A stretch of 64,000 nt of DNA from positions 56,854,078 through 56,918,077 of the forward strand of contig NC_089591.1 of the NCBI RefSeq assembly GCF_019320115.1, in the 5' to 3' direction. A model generated the notes under the pieces. It worked only from the letters and a program-made list of their open reading frames with translations, did no database searches and had not been told where the DNA came from. Made by a program: the position numbers and the translations under genes. Source of the stretch: Miscanthus floridulus. Its lineage: Eukaryota; Streptophyta; Magnoliopsida; Poales; Poaceae. Of the stretch, positions 45,019 to 56,520 are shown piece after piece (the first letter of the stretch is position 1; the number at the start of each line of letters is the position of its first letter).

Positions 45019-46182
45019 CGATGACGAGATCCTAACATACAGGTATGTTAAGCCTCAGGTTCAATGGTTCCAGAACAAAAAAGACCCCCCGACCGACCCC
45101 TTTAGGATCGATCGAGGGCTCAGGGGCTATGCCTATCTGGCACACTCGCGTGCACCCTCTGGCAAAGAGACTTGGCCAAGCCTGACTCAACCGTAGCTTC
45201 TGCCTGGGGCTCAGGGGCTTCCTCGAGCCCTAGGCTCCTGATCTATGGCACGACCGAGCCTAGTTCTGGGCTCTTGCCTGGCTAATGATGCCAACCAAGG
45301 CCTAATTATAAGAAGACAAGCCCTAGGCTACCAATGCCTAGGGGCTCCTAGGCATCGCTCCCTAGGTGCGCCCCTACCAATTGCTCCCCTGATAGGGTCA
45401 CGTCCAGGGGCATGACATAAGAAGACAAAGCTTCACGTGGCCTCTGAGGGCTCAGGGGCTTCTAGGCCCACGCGTTAGCCCTCGGAGCCGACCTCCTTTG
45501 CCACCAAGAAGACTCCAAAAGGTCTCACCTAGGAGAGGTCGGTCCAAGCCGACACCCTCTGACACGCAGAGTGTCAGAATAGAGCAGTCGAATGATGCCT
45601 TGGCTTCTTTGGCTCTAAGACACCTTGATGGTCCATGGCGCACTACTGCAAGCCCCTCCTAGACTCCGACGCATGTAGACCATAGACTAGAACTCCCAAA
45701 TCATCTTATATTGGACCAATCTCATTATATAAGGGATAAGGTCAGGACCTAGAGGGGGGTGGATGTGAGTTCGATCAGCAGACACTCCATTCCATTCCAT
45801 CTGCCTCTGCTCTGCATGAGAGCAAGGACAACCTAGAGAGGGGCATCGAGAGCCTCTCCTCCACTTCATCCCACCACCTCCTTCCTCTCTGACAAGGGGG
45901 AGACTCCATCTGTGGCGAGACAACCTTAGGATTAGCACCGAGCTAACCCCCTACCAAACTCTCTTCCTTTACACTCTGTTATAACCCCCTAGATTTTGGG
46001 TGCTCTTGAGTATAAGGATCATTAGCTGCTGGACGTAGGGACCGAATTGGCCTAAACTAGGATAAACTGTTGAGTCTTTTTTGCGTGATTCTTGTGTTCT
46101 TGAGTTCACCCGAGCCACCAGAGACCCCGTACTTTGACACCTACTTGAACAACATGCTTACCGTGGTTTTGATCTCGCGACA
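45019..46182 (+). repeat. 5' LTR of a Tat-like gypsy element (copy A)
   Basis: The region ends ctcgcgaca immediately before a primer-site sequence, gctggcacgctaggtagggg, of the same type as the 9629 element. Its first 110 bp or so (cctaacatac, gtatgttaagcct, gggctcaggggctatg) recur at 59095-59204, the start of the matching 3' LTR. A TATATAAG is at about 45725. The left boundary is estimated from that similarity. Length is about 1.16 kb. Confidence 0.65.
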
Positions 46183-46203
46183 GCTGGCACGCTAGGTAGG
46201 GGG
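46183..46203 (+). other. Probable primer binding site of gypsy copy A
   Basis: GCTGGCACGCTAGGTAGGGG directly follows the LTR end and differs only slightly from the site at 9629. The tRNA is not identified. Confidence 0.65.
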
Positions 46204-46228
46204 CAGCGTCAAGTGTGATTCTGGCTCT

Positions 46229-47646
46229 ATGGTGGCTGGAGCCACCTGCCTTGTCGCCAGAGCAAGTGGCACCGCCCTAAACGATGGTGTCCGCTTTCCT
46301 GGTGAGTTCTCCGTCGCGGCCGGTGCCTTCGCTCTGGGTCTAGTTCTCAACTTTAGGAGTCTGGCCTACATCGCTGACTACTATGGCAAGCTTTGTCCAC
46401 TCCATGGGGTAGCATCGGCGGGCAACATGCCCCCAGCATCGCTTGCTCTGCCAAGACTCTTGGGAGCTGATCTTGAGGTTCTGGCCCATTAGATCCGGTG
46501 TGGTCTGGGCCCAAACCCCACAGTGTTGGACCACCACTAGATGTTCTATATGCTGACCAACGTCCACCATCAGATCACCACCACTAAGGTGCTCCCACCA
46601 CCTGATCACTTTTGGTACTACCTCCCGAACCTGCCTTTTAGGATACAAAATGCGGTGGCATCCTTTGGAGTTGGAGCACCTCATCAGTCACGAGATGCCG
46701 CATAGCATCATCCTCTTCGACGCAGCGGGAACTGACGTCCCCTCGCTCCACACCTTCCTCGAGGTCCTCTTAGGGGACGGGCCAGAGGATGACTCTAACG
46801 ACATTGACTATGACACCCTACTGTGCATGTGCTACCACGTCGACAACGAAGATCTTGCTGAGGAGGTGCCCAAGCTCACGCCCCTAGACCAGAGTCCTCG
46901 CAGCAGCACGACCTCCCTTTAGGAGAAGGTGGACCACTTGCACGCTCGGTAGGTGGACTTGGAGGCCACCGAGGCAGAGCTGAAGCACCAAAGGCATGAC
47001 TTTGCATGGTAGCAAGCCCCACATCCTCTCGACGACGATGATGCCCGCATAGGGGCTCCTAGTGGCATCTACTTCCCCCGCGTAGCATACCACATGGTGG
47101 CCACCGCTTGCTGCTTGGAAGACATCTCCAACACACCGGACTCGAACACCAATAAGTGGCTGAACAAGGCAAAGCGGTTCCTCTATGTCACCCTCGAGCA
47201 GCAGGCCAAGAGTTTAGCCTCTCGGCGTCGCACCGTGCTCTCCCGGCTATCCTAGACAATGGCCACCGCCAACGGAGTCTGCTCTAATGCTCGCACCCTG
47301 TAGGTGGCAGGGAGCAGCAGCAACACCTCTGATAGTAGCTCTGAGTGGCCATGGACTCGGGGTGCCAAGCTTTGGTAGGAGTGAAGGCATGACCTTTCTC
47401 CTCAATGTCCCCCCGCACAGTACTAGATCAGCGACGACTGTGACATTCGTGACACCATCGAGGAAAGACACCATGCTCAGGCGTAGTCCTATACCCCTGA
47501 GCGAAGGGGCGGGGGCCTCATTCCAGATCACTTCGGCCTCCTAGCGTCCAGGGCAGCGATCTGGGCAACCCCCTACCCCAGACGTTTCTAGTCACCAATG
47601 CACATCTCCAAGTACGACGACGAGACCTACCTGGACCATTGGCTGG
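46229..47646 (+). pseudogene. gypsy copy A gag (N-terminal part)
   Basis: Starts MVAGATCLVARASGTALNDG at 46229, then frames with stops: FWYYLPNLPFRIQNAVASFG, HTFLEVLLGDGPEDDSNDID, and a segment at 47080-47230 (TACCLEDISNTPDSNTNKW...). The end reads ISKYDDETYLDHW, the gag motif, at which the long LTR is inserted. The part from about 47100 is repeated with about 90% similarity by eye at 54541-55085. Confidence 0.65.
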
Positions 47647-50600
47647 TGTAACACCCTGGGTGTTAGTCACAAATTAAGTAGTGGATTTGGACTTAAGTAG
47701 GATATTTCAAGCAATGATTATGATCTCTAGTTCATAATTTTGAAGTGATGATGAAGGTGTTGAGGTCCAATCTGTGAAATTGAGTCCCAACTTGAACTTA
47801 GACAACACACCTTTGCTTACATGCGGACCCTGGTTAAGATTAGGCATGAGTAATGTTAAACATGCTTATTTCATGAGCATTACATCAACATGCATCCATC
47901 TTGACCGGTGGAAAAGTTTTATAAAGTTTGGAATCAAGAAGTCACATGAAATGATAAGTTATAACCTTTCTTCAATTGCTTCATCAGGTGAATGGGAACA
48001 TGGGATGTCGACCAAACCTTACACCCTTGCTCAAACAACTCTAATTCAACTCATGAACAAAAATTATGAAGGGTTTGTGTTGAGCAAATGTCAAGAAAAT
48101 GCTTCTAAGTGTGGGAATAACTAAAATTGTCATTTTCATGATATGGTTTTGACCTATGTTGACCACTAGTTTGGAGTGCTTGCATGGAGTTGGACCATAA
48201 ATAAAAGTTGAAGTTAGAATGGAGTACAACAAACTTTATTTTTGGACCAAGCCCTTATTTGACTCCTAAGTAGCTCAAACAGTGGTCTCAAGTTTGAATG
48301 TAGTGCTGTTTTGGCCCCTCTGAAATATTTCTGTCCCCGATTAACAACTAGTTGATATGTTTGTGATTTTTTATCTTCTAAATTTGTGTGACAGCTCAAT
48401 TGGATTCCTTACTATGAGTTGGAGTACACTGTGTGGAGGAAACAACTAAATAAGTCTCATCACTTTTGAAGCTCGTTTGGACGTTCAAATTGAATTTCAA
48501 AAATAGAACCTCACACTATTCGATCCCTGTTTGGACTGAATGTCTGAACCCTGAATTTTAGTTTTGGGTACTCATCTTTAGAGCTTTGTATCTTGCAAAC
48601 AAAGCTGAATGAGTCCATGATCTTTTCACCAAAGTTGCAGAGCAAGATGTGTACAACAAACTTTGTTTAAGAGTCAAGAGCTAGTTTTGTACCTAACTTA
48701 GTCAAACTGAGGCCTCAAAACTAGACCCAGTGCTATTTTGGATCTAAAAAATTTGGCTAAGTCTGAGATTACAATGTTGGTGTCGATTGGCATCTTGCAT
48801 TCTCAATTTTTTTGTTAACCAACTCAAATTGAGCCAAACATAAAAGTTAGACTATATGTTTTGGGGAAGGGGATGCAAAAAGATGGCATCAGTTTTGACC
48901 ATCAAATTGGATGTTTTGCTCATCGCTGTCAACTCGCTAACACTGTCATTTTGGGGACTAATTACCACTGATCTAGAGCTCCAATGATCATGGTCTGTTA
49001 AGAAAAGCTAGAGAGCATCAGGAGTACAGCAAACTTCGTTTATCGTCCGTTTGCCAAATCGGCCCATAGCTGGCCCAAAATCACATCCCATGCCAGCCAC
49101 TTCATCACTCGCCACATGCTCAAGGGAATGCTGCCATGGCATTCATGCAGGAGCACCATGCGCCCCTGCCTCTGAGCTACGTAGGCCATTTCCCCTACGC
49201 CCCTGCGTCGATGGGGAGGAGCACTAGAGTGCCCTCATTCACTCTCCACTCCTTCTAGGGCTCAGCTCATTGCTCTCCCTTGCCATGCCATGGTCGGCTA
49301 TAGCCAAGGCTGTCGGCATCTTGAGCTCCCACCACTGTTGCCTGCCTCCACGCCTTCCCTTTCCTAGCCAAGTGTCGCTACGCCTCCACCGCCACACGCC
49401 GCCCTGACTTGACCCTTTTTCTAGCCTCGTCGCCGTTGCAGTTGGCTGTCGCCGGAGCTACACCTCTACGCGCCGCACACGCGCATGGCCACGCCACCTT
49501 GGGCCATCTTCGGCCAAGTCGAGGCCACCCATGGGTGAGCACTGGTCCCCTAATGCTCCACTGCCACTCCCCGGCCACCGGCGTGGCCTCCTTCGGCCTT
49601 AACTGGCGAGCAGCCACGCCTCCTCTATTTCATTCACGTGAAGGATGTCGCACTCAAATTTGAGGAAAGAGAAAGGGTTTTCTGCAGAGTTGTGACTCAT
49701 GTAAATAGTGGTTGGAAGGACTAATTCACTGGAATTTATTTTCGTGGAAGTTCGGGGTCCTTGGTGCTAAGTTTGTTTTTCTTTTATGGCTGAAACTTTA
49801 GAAAATCATAATAAATCGTAGAAAAATTGTAAAATAGTAAATAGGGACCTTTTGGAATCCTTGAAAGTAGGTCTATGCAGTAGAGTCATAATATGACATG
49901 TGTTAGTAGAAGGTTGTTGCTGTTTTTATTTATCTATGTTAATTAGGGTTTTCTAGGGATAAATGCATATCTAAAGTGGTGGTGCTTCAATTGCTGTGAA
50001 AATTTTATGGTAAGCTAATTATGCTACATGTGTGATGTGTTAAAAATTTCATGGCCATTGGATGTAGTATGGTTGAGTTATTGATTTAACTTGTTTATTG
50101 CTTGATAAATGGTTTTAAATAAGCTATAATTTTTATGTAGGTGTAAAAATGGAAAATGTGGTTCTGCTACCTTTTTATGATATTGTGCTCCTTTAATAAC
50201 ATATAATATTGCCATGTGTTTACATAAAGTGGTGTGTTTTAGATTTATCTTGCTCTCACATGTTTTCTTGCATTAGCAATTTGTCTTTTTTGTAATAATT
50301 AATCTATAAAACCTGAGCATGTGAAATTTGTGTAGTAGCCATATTTTGATAACATCTACCACTCATAAAAGTCTCATCCCCAAACTAGTTGTTCTCATAT
50401 ATCACTAAAATTATATATATGTTTATTGGAAAAAGGATTAATAAAAGCATAATTGTAGATAAAGCTTGTAATTATATTTGGTGATGCTTTGAGTGATTGG
50501 GGTTAAATAAAGTGTTTCTAAGTATGTTAGTAATGGTTGAAGTTCTTGAATGGCTCATGTGTGCATGCTCTTTGTTAGCAAAACAAGTAAAACATCAAAT

Positions 50601-53110
50601 TGTTACATTCTGAAATAGCTGCATGTGAATTTTCTATTGTGATGATAACTTCATGGATCAAATGTAGTTTTCTGTAAATATGGTGAATACAAAAGTTGTA
50701 GATAAATTTCTTATATTTCTTGTCCTAAAGTTTCATGATTTTAGTCCTTCTGATTTAGGAGTTATAGATTTTACAAGTTTGCTATCAGCTTTTGCATGTG
50801 CTCTGAATAGATCTGACTGATTGTATTGTTTGGCTTATTTTAATATGAAATCGTATATTTATGATAATAATAAAGTTATATATAACTTAATAAGCTTTCT
50901 AAAAGGTTAAGAATTATGTTTGTTGGATGATTAGAACTCCAGTTATGCATTTTTAAAGTTACTGTCAGTTTTCTGTCCTTAGTTGTATAAGCTCTGCTTC
51001 ATGATGTATTTTGACCTTGTTATTTGTTGAATCAGATTTTGGTGTTCATAACAAAGTTTTAGATAATTTTATTCACTTTCCAAAAAGTCTAGGATCACCC
51101 TTGTTGGAGGCTTATAACTGTAGTTATGGTTAAATTGAGTGGTTGTTGTGTTGTTGTCCAGATTTTGTGCATATACTTGGAGTTTATTGCTTATGCTTGA
51201 CCTTGATTGTATGATTACTAGGATTAGCTTGTGCTAGATGATTCCTTAAAGTAGCTTAATTTTAGTGCCTCATTGGTGAATTCTTGGTGTTATTTTCTTG
51301 CTACCTTACCATGATAGGCCTGTGCAATAATTAGTTAAATGACTTGCTCTCTAGTGCTTAAGTCAATATGATGTTACCTTGTCCTTACCTTTGTATGCCT
51401 GTTGCAATGCATCATGAGTTGTTTTCTATGCATTCATATATCTGCATTTTTCATCTTATCTAGGTATGTTAGATGCACCACGTAAAGGACATGATGTTGG
51501 AGCCGAACCCAAAGATGGAGTTTGGTGAATCCATCCAGAAGACAGAAGGACTAAGCAAGTGCTGAGATGGGAGATGCTCACCAAGCGAGTATTATCTAAC
51601 AAACACTAACCTAGTGTTGAATCCCAGGCAAGCCCCGGAGCATTCTAAACCTCCTATGTTTTACAAATATTAACTTTAGTCCTTTTTTGTTTGATGCATT
51701 AGGTTATAAGAGTTGATTGGAACCACTTGATGCATATAACTTCCTTGTCAAGAAATATACCTTGAACCCTATGTAGGCCTAGGATCGAATATATGCTTAG
51801 CAATACTTAGACCGGTAGAAGTTGGGTGATTTCCTGTCACCAGCGAAATATAGGTGGATACCAAAGCATGGTTGGCTATATTGCTATCATGAAAAATAAC
51901 CATGTGATGATGAATAAACGGAGACTAGATGGGATCTGGTGATTGAGAGGCAGCAGGATATGGAGATTTTGTGTGCATGTTATATCCCGTCTGTGTCGAT
52001 TAAGGACCGTACCATTATTGGTGAATCTATCGAGATTGAACGCATGCCTCTCACTTAGCTGGCCAGATAACTCGTTCCGACCATGAAGTCGAGTAGCTCA
52101 ACTTAGGCTAGGCCCATTCTATAAAAGTACGCACTCTGGATGGTAGTAAGGATGTGCGGGGAGCCAGACATGAGCCTAAGGGTAGGGTAGTCTTGATTGT
52201 CCTGGCAGTTGGTCATCCCTGATTTTGTGGTGCTGATCGAACCCATGAATTGGACCTGAGTTGTAACAAAGGTGACCTAAGACTATCTTGGCGCAGGTAT
52301 GTCTGGGTTTATGTTAGGAATAACTCCCCAGCTGGTTGGAATCGATTCAAATCGCCATCTCTCCCAGATAGTGAAAAACTCTAACTCACACCAACATCGT
52401 AGTAATTAAATTATGCAATATGATGGTTATGATGAACATAGAATTATTACACCGGCTATGGTTACTATTGTTATGCTACTAAATGATATACCACAGGTTT
52501 GACATAGGTTAGTTGCTAATCTAGAGATGAATAGCTATAATTAACTTGGTGACCAAATTATAAAATGTATAGCTGAATTAGTGGCTTTTTATGCAAAATG
52601 TTTTCAAGCTAGCTCCACTTATAAAGCCTTGCATAATCCTTGGTGTTAGTTTATTTCTGGTTTATGACGGGTAAGTCTAGCTGAGTATATTCGAGTACTC
52701 AAGGTTTATCCCACCATATTGTAGGTGAAATTTTTGGCCTAAGGAAGATGGTGGCTAACCACTGGTGGGCTCCGTGACTTTATATTTATTTCTCATCTAT
52801 ATGCTTTTGTTAGAGGATGTCACTTATGCTAGCAATGTATTTGAAACTTATATTAATGTAATCATTAAAAGCTATGTTGTTTCCCTTAACCGGTTTTGAA
52901 ACCCAAACTTGTAATATTATTTCTGCTGCAACTCTATGTATGTGATGAGTATTTGCTTAATCACGCGATCTTGGTTGTGATGTTGATTTACTAAGGTCAT
53001 TCGTGACATGCGGCGAACTACCGGGTTTATATATGTGAAAGTATGTGCGCATCAACGTGCTAAATGGGGACAATCATACTTGATCTTATGTAAATTGGGC
53101 GGTTCTGTCA
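47647..53110 (+). repeat. Long LTR of a chromovirus-like gypsy element, about 5.5 kb
   Basis: Starts TGTAACACCCTGGGTGTTA and ends gggcggttctgtCA, directly followed by tagcTGGTATCGGAGC, a tRNA-Met-type primer site. LTRs of several kilobases starting TGTAACACCC are typical of grass Tekay/Del-like elements. The block is AT-rich with no long coding frames, and the open frames at 47774-49663 are not supported. The matching 3' LTR and the body of the element are not in the window. Confidence 0.55.
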
Positions 53111-53113
53111 TAG

Positions 53114-53127
53114 CTGGTATCGGAGCA
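53114..53127 (+). other. Primer binding site after the long LTR
   Basis: TGGTATCGGAGCAA differs by one base from the usual TGGTATCAGAGC complementary to initiator-Met tRNA, and lies three bases after the LTR end. Confidence 0.6.
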
Positions 53128-53816
53128 AGATTAAGCATAATACTGTCATGTACATAGTTTTAAAAGCCAAGTTTTGGTTTTAAAAAGCCTATTTTGACTA
53201 AAACTTTAGCTACATGCAAATTTGTCAAAACTTATTTGCAAAACTATGCTAGCGACAACCTCCAGTTAAGCCCAATTAAGGACCTTTAGGTGGTAAAAAA
53301 TAAACTAACACTAACTATGGGGGTTTACTTTCTTGTAATTTTTATTTCATCATCCATACGACATGCTATTGTATGGACGCCGTTCGCTTGAATGGTAATG
53401 TATGGATCAATATACCTCTATGTCCAGGTAAGTTGGTGAGTGGCATGACCACAAGATGTGAACGTGCGGTCAAAGGTGAGAGGTAGTTTTGATACTTAAG
53501 TATATATAGCTCATATATATACCAAAGTATTTAATTGTGGGTTAGCTTTGGTATAGCTGTATATGCATATTTATATGTATATATGGATGTATTTACTGAT
53601 GGGTAGCTTTGATATAGAAGTATATATATAGTGGGTATATATATATATATATGAAAGTATTTAGCTTGCAACTTAGAGACCATATTTTCATTTCCGCATA
53701 TATATAATTGTGGGGTTGGGCTGAAATGAAATTCTTCTGTAGGTACGCTATCCACGAATGTGTAGATTGAATGTAGCTAACGACTAGCTATATATCAAGA
53801 GAGTACGTGTTATGCC
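53128..53816 (+). other. Truncated leader of the chromovirus-like element, AT microsatellite
   Basis: Non-coding. From 53490 to 53710 it is rich in tatata runs (longest at 53634-53652) with repeated 'tagctttg(a/g)tat' blocks. The retroelement body is missing; the sequence passes into gypsy gag-protease DNA at about 53817. Confidence 0.5.
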
Positions 53817-54520
53817 ACTGACATAGAACGCCCGGAACACTTCGAGAAGGTGCTCAAGTCCCCCTACCTATTCCATGGACGATAGGCAAAGCATCTTCTC
53901 GAGGACTGCACTACCATGAAGGGCTACATCCGTGGCACCCTTGGCCAATAGGGCAAGGCCTAGAAGCCTTCCCCAAAGGCCGGCGACCTAGCGGATGGTG
54001 CCTAGGAGGAAGACAATGAGTTCCCCAAGACCGAGAGCTACCTCATGATCTTCGAGGGCTCCTAGGCATATGAATCCTATCGGCAGCGCTGCATCACCGA
54101 GCAGGAGGTGAACATCATCCACACCCTTGCTGCCCCAACACAGCTCCAATGGTCCTAGACGACCATCACCTTTGACCAAGAAAATCAACCTGATTGCATC
54201 CCCCATCTGGGGCGCTACCCGCTCATGGTCAGCCTAATCATGGGCACCACGCGCCTCATCAAAGTGCTGATGGATGGGGATAGCGGCCTTAACATACTCT
54301 ATGTCAGCACCCTCAACAAGATGGGCATCCCTTAGAGCTACCTATGCCCCAGCAAGGCGTCGTTCTATGGGATTGGGCTCAATGTCAGCTTCGACCAGCC
54401 TGGTGATTTCTATAAGGAGCCGCTCACCTAAGAGGTCATTGACTTCCCCAGTGTCTACCACACCCTCCACGATCAACCGTGCTTCACCAAGTTCATGGTT
54501 GTCCCCAACTACACCTACTA
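53817..54520 (+). pseudogene. gypsy copy A gag end and protease
   Basis: Matches 55687-56420 of copy B segment by segment. It includes RPEHFEKVLKSPYLFHG, a linker (TIDCIPHLGRYPLMV region) and the protease motif VLMDGDSGLNILYVSTLNKM at about 54262-54320. Stops (tag, taa) are scattered through it. The match to copy B breaks at ctaca|cctacta near 54520. Confidence 0.7.
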
Positions 54521-54523
54521 AAC

Positions 54524-54547
54524 TCTCTTCATATACACTCTGTTGTT
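54524..54547 (+). other. Chimeric junction with LTR-like 24 bp
   Basis: The sequence actctcttcatatacactctgt directly joins protease DNA to gag DNA. It resembles aactctcttcctttacactctgt inside the copy A LTR at 45957-45979. The junction therefore looks like a recombination scar. Confidence 0.5.
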
Positions 54548-56520
54548 GCCACTTGGAAGACATCTCCAACACGCCAGACCTGAAGACCAATGAGTGGCGG
54601 AATGAGGCAAAGCGGCTCCTCCGTGTCTCCCTCGAGCAGCAGGCTAAGAGTTTAGCCTCTCGACGTTGCACCCACTCTCCCAGCCATCCTAGATGATGGC
54701 CACCGCCAACGAAGGGCGCTTCGATGCCCACACCTCGTAGGTGGTAGGGAGCAGCTGCGACACCTCCAGCAATAGCTCTGACTACCCATGGACTCGGGGC
54801 ACCAAGCCTCAATAGGAGCAAAGGCGTGACCTGTCTCCTCGGTGCCCTTCCGCGTGGTACTAGATCGGCGATGACCATGACATTCATGACACCATCAAGG
54901 CCAAACTCCACACTCAAGCACAACCCTATACCCCTAAGCGATGGGGCAGGGGCCTCGTCTTGGATCACTTCAGCCCCCTAGCATTCGGGGCAGCGATTCG
55001 AGCAGCCCCCTACCCCAGGCGTTTCTAGCCACCAATGCACATCTCCAAGTATGATGGCGAGACCAACCTGGACCATTGGCTAGAGGACTACTGCCTCACC
55101 ATGAAGGCTAGGGGTCAAATAATGACTTTGTCATCTAGTACCTTCCTCTACTTCTGTCAAGCTCAACTAGAGCTTGGCTCGAGCAGCTCAAGCCTAGCAG
55201 CATCCACTGCTGGGGTGATCTCCATGCGGTCTTCATAGGCCACTTCTATGGTACCTACACCTGCTTGGAGAACTCCTAGGATCTCCATAATAGAAGCAGA
55301 GGGCCGATGAGACCGTCGGGGAGTACATTCAATGCTTCTCCAAGAAGCGCAATGAGCTCACAAACATCACCGACACCAACATGATCAATGCCTTCATCTG
55401 TGGCATGACCAACGAGGTGCTCATCCACATGCTCAGCCATGAGAACCTATGCATGATGCGGGAGCTCCTAGATGTCACCACCTAGTACGCCACTGGTGAG
55501 GAGGGGCCATCCAGGCCAACTTTAGCAAGAAAGCCAAGGCCACCGGCCACCTCAGTGGTGGTGATGGCGCCGATGATCCTGCCTTGTCCCAGCGATGTTG
55601 CTATAGGCGGGACATGGATCAGAAGCACCATGGGGAGGAGATGGTCGCCACGGCCGACCACACCGCTAGACCTTGGCCCCGCATGTGCGCTGTATGCCTA
55701 GAACACTTTGAGAATGCGCTTAAGTCCCCCTACCTATTTCATAGGGGCTAGGTGAAGCATCTTCTCGAGGACTGCACTACCATGAAGGGCTACATCTGTG
55801 GCACCCTCGGCCAATAGGGCAAGGCCTAGAAGCCTACCCTAAAGGCTAGTGATCCAGCGGACAGTGCCTAGGAGGAAGACAATGAGTTCCCTAAGGCTGA
55901 GCGCTGCCTCATGATCTTCAGGGGCTCCCATGCGTATGAATCCCACCAGCAGCGCTGCATCACCGAGCAGGAGGTGAACATCGTCCACACCCTTGCTGCC
56001 CCAACATGGCTCTAGTGGTCCTAGATGGCCATCACCTTCAACCAAGAAAATCCTCCTGATCACATCCCCCATCCGTGGCACTACCCGCTCGTGGTTAGCC
56101 CGATCATGGGCACCACGCGCCTCACCAAGGTGCTGATGGATGGGGGTAGCGACCTTAACATACTCTATGCCAGCACACTTGATAAGATGGGCATCCCTCA
56201 GAGTAGCCTATGCCCTAGCAAGGCGTCATTCTATAGGATTATGCCGAGGAAGGAAGCTGTGCCTCTCGGGCACATGTGACTCAATGTCACCTTCGGCTAG
56301 CCAGACAATTTCCATAAGGAGCCGCTCACCTTTGAGGTCATCAACTTCCTCGGTGTCTACCACACCCTCCTCGGTTGACCATGCTTTGCCAAGTTCATGG
56401 CCATCCCCAACTACACCTACCTCAAGCTTAAGATGCCTGGCCCAAAGGGGTCATCACTGTTGAGGGTAGCTTCAAGCAAGCCTACTACTGTGAGCAAGAC
56501 TACGTCGCCCAAGTAGCCAC
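54541..56520 (+). pseudogene. gypsy copy B gag-protease
   Basis: Repeats the gag start of copy A from CHLEDISNTPDLKTNEW. HISKYDGETNLDHWLEDYCL is at about 55035-55095, the gag body (YIQCFSKKRNELTNITDTNM) at about 55325, a zinc-knuckle-like region near 55590, and the protease VLMDGGSDLNILYASTLDKM at about 56128-56190, followed by KASFYRIMPRKEAVPLGHM and PNYTYLKLKMPGPKG. Many stops. Confidence 0.75.
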
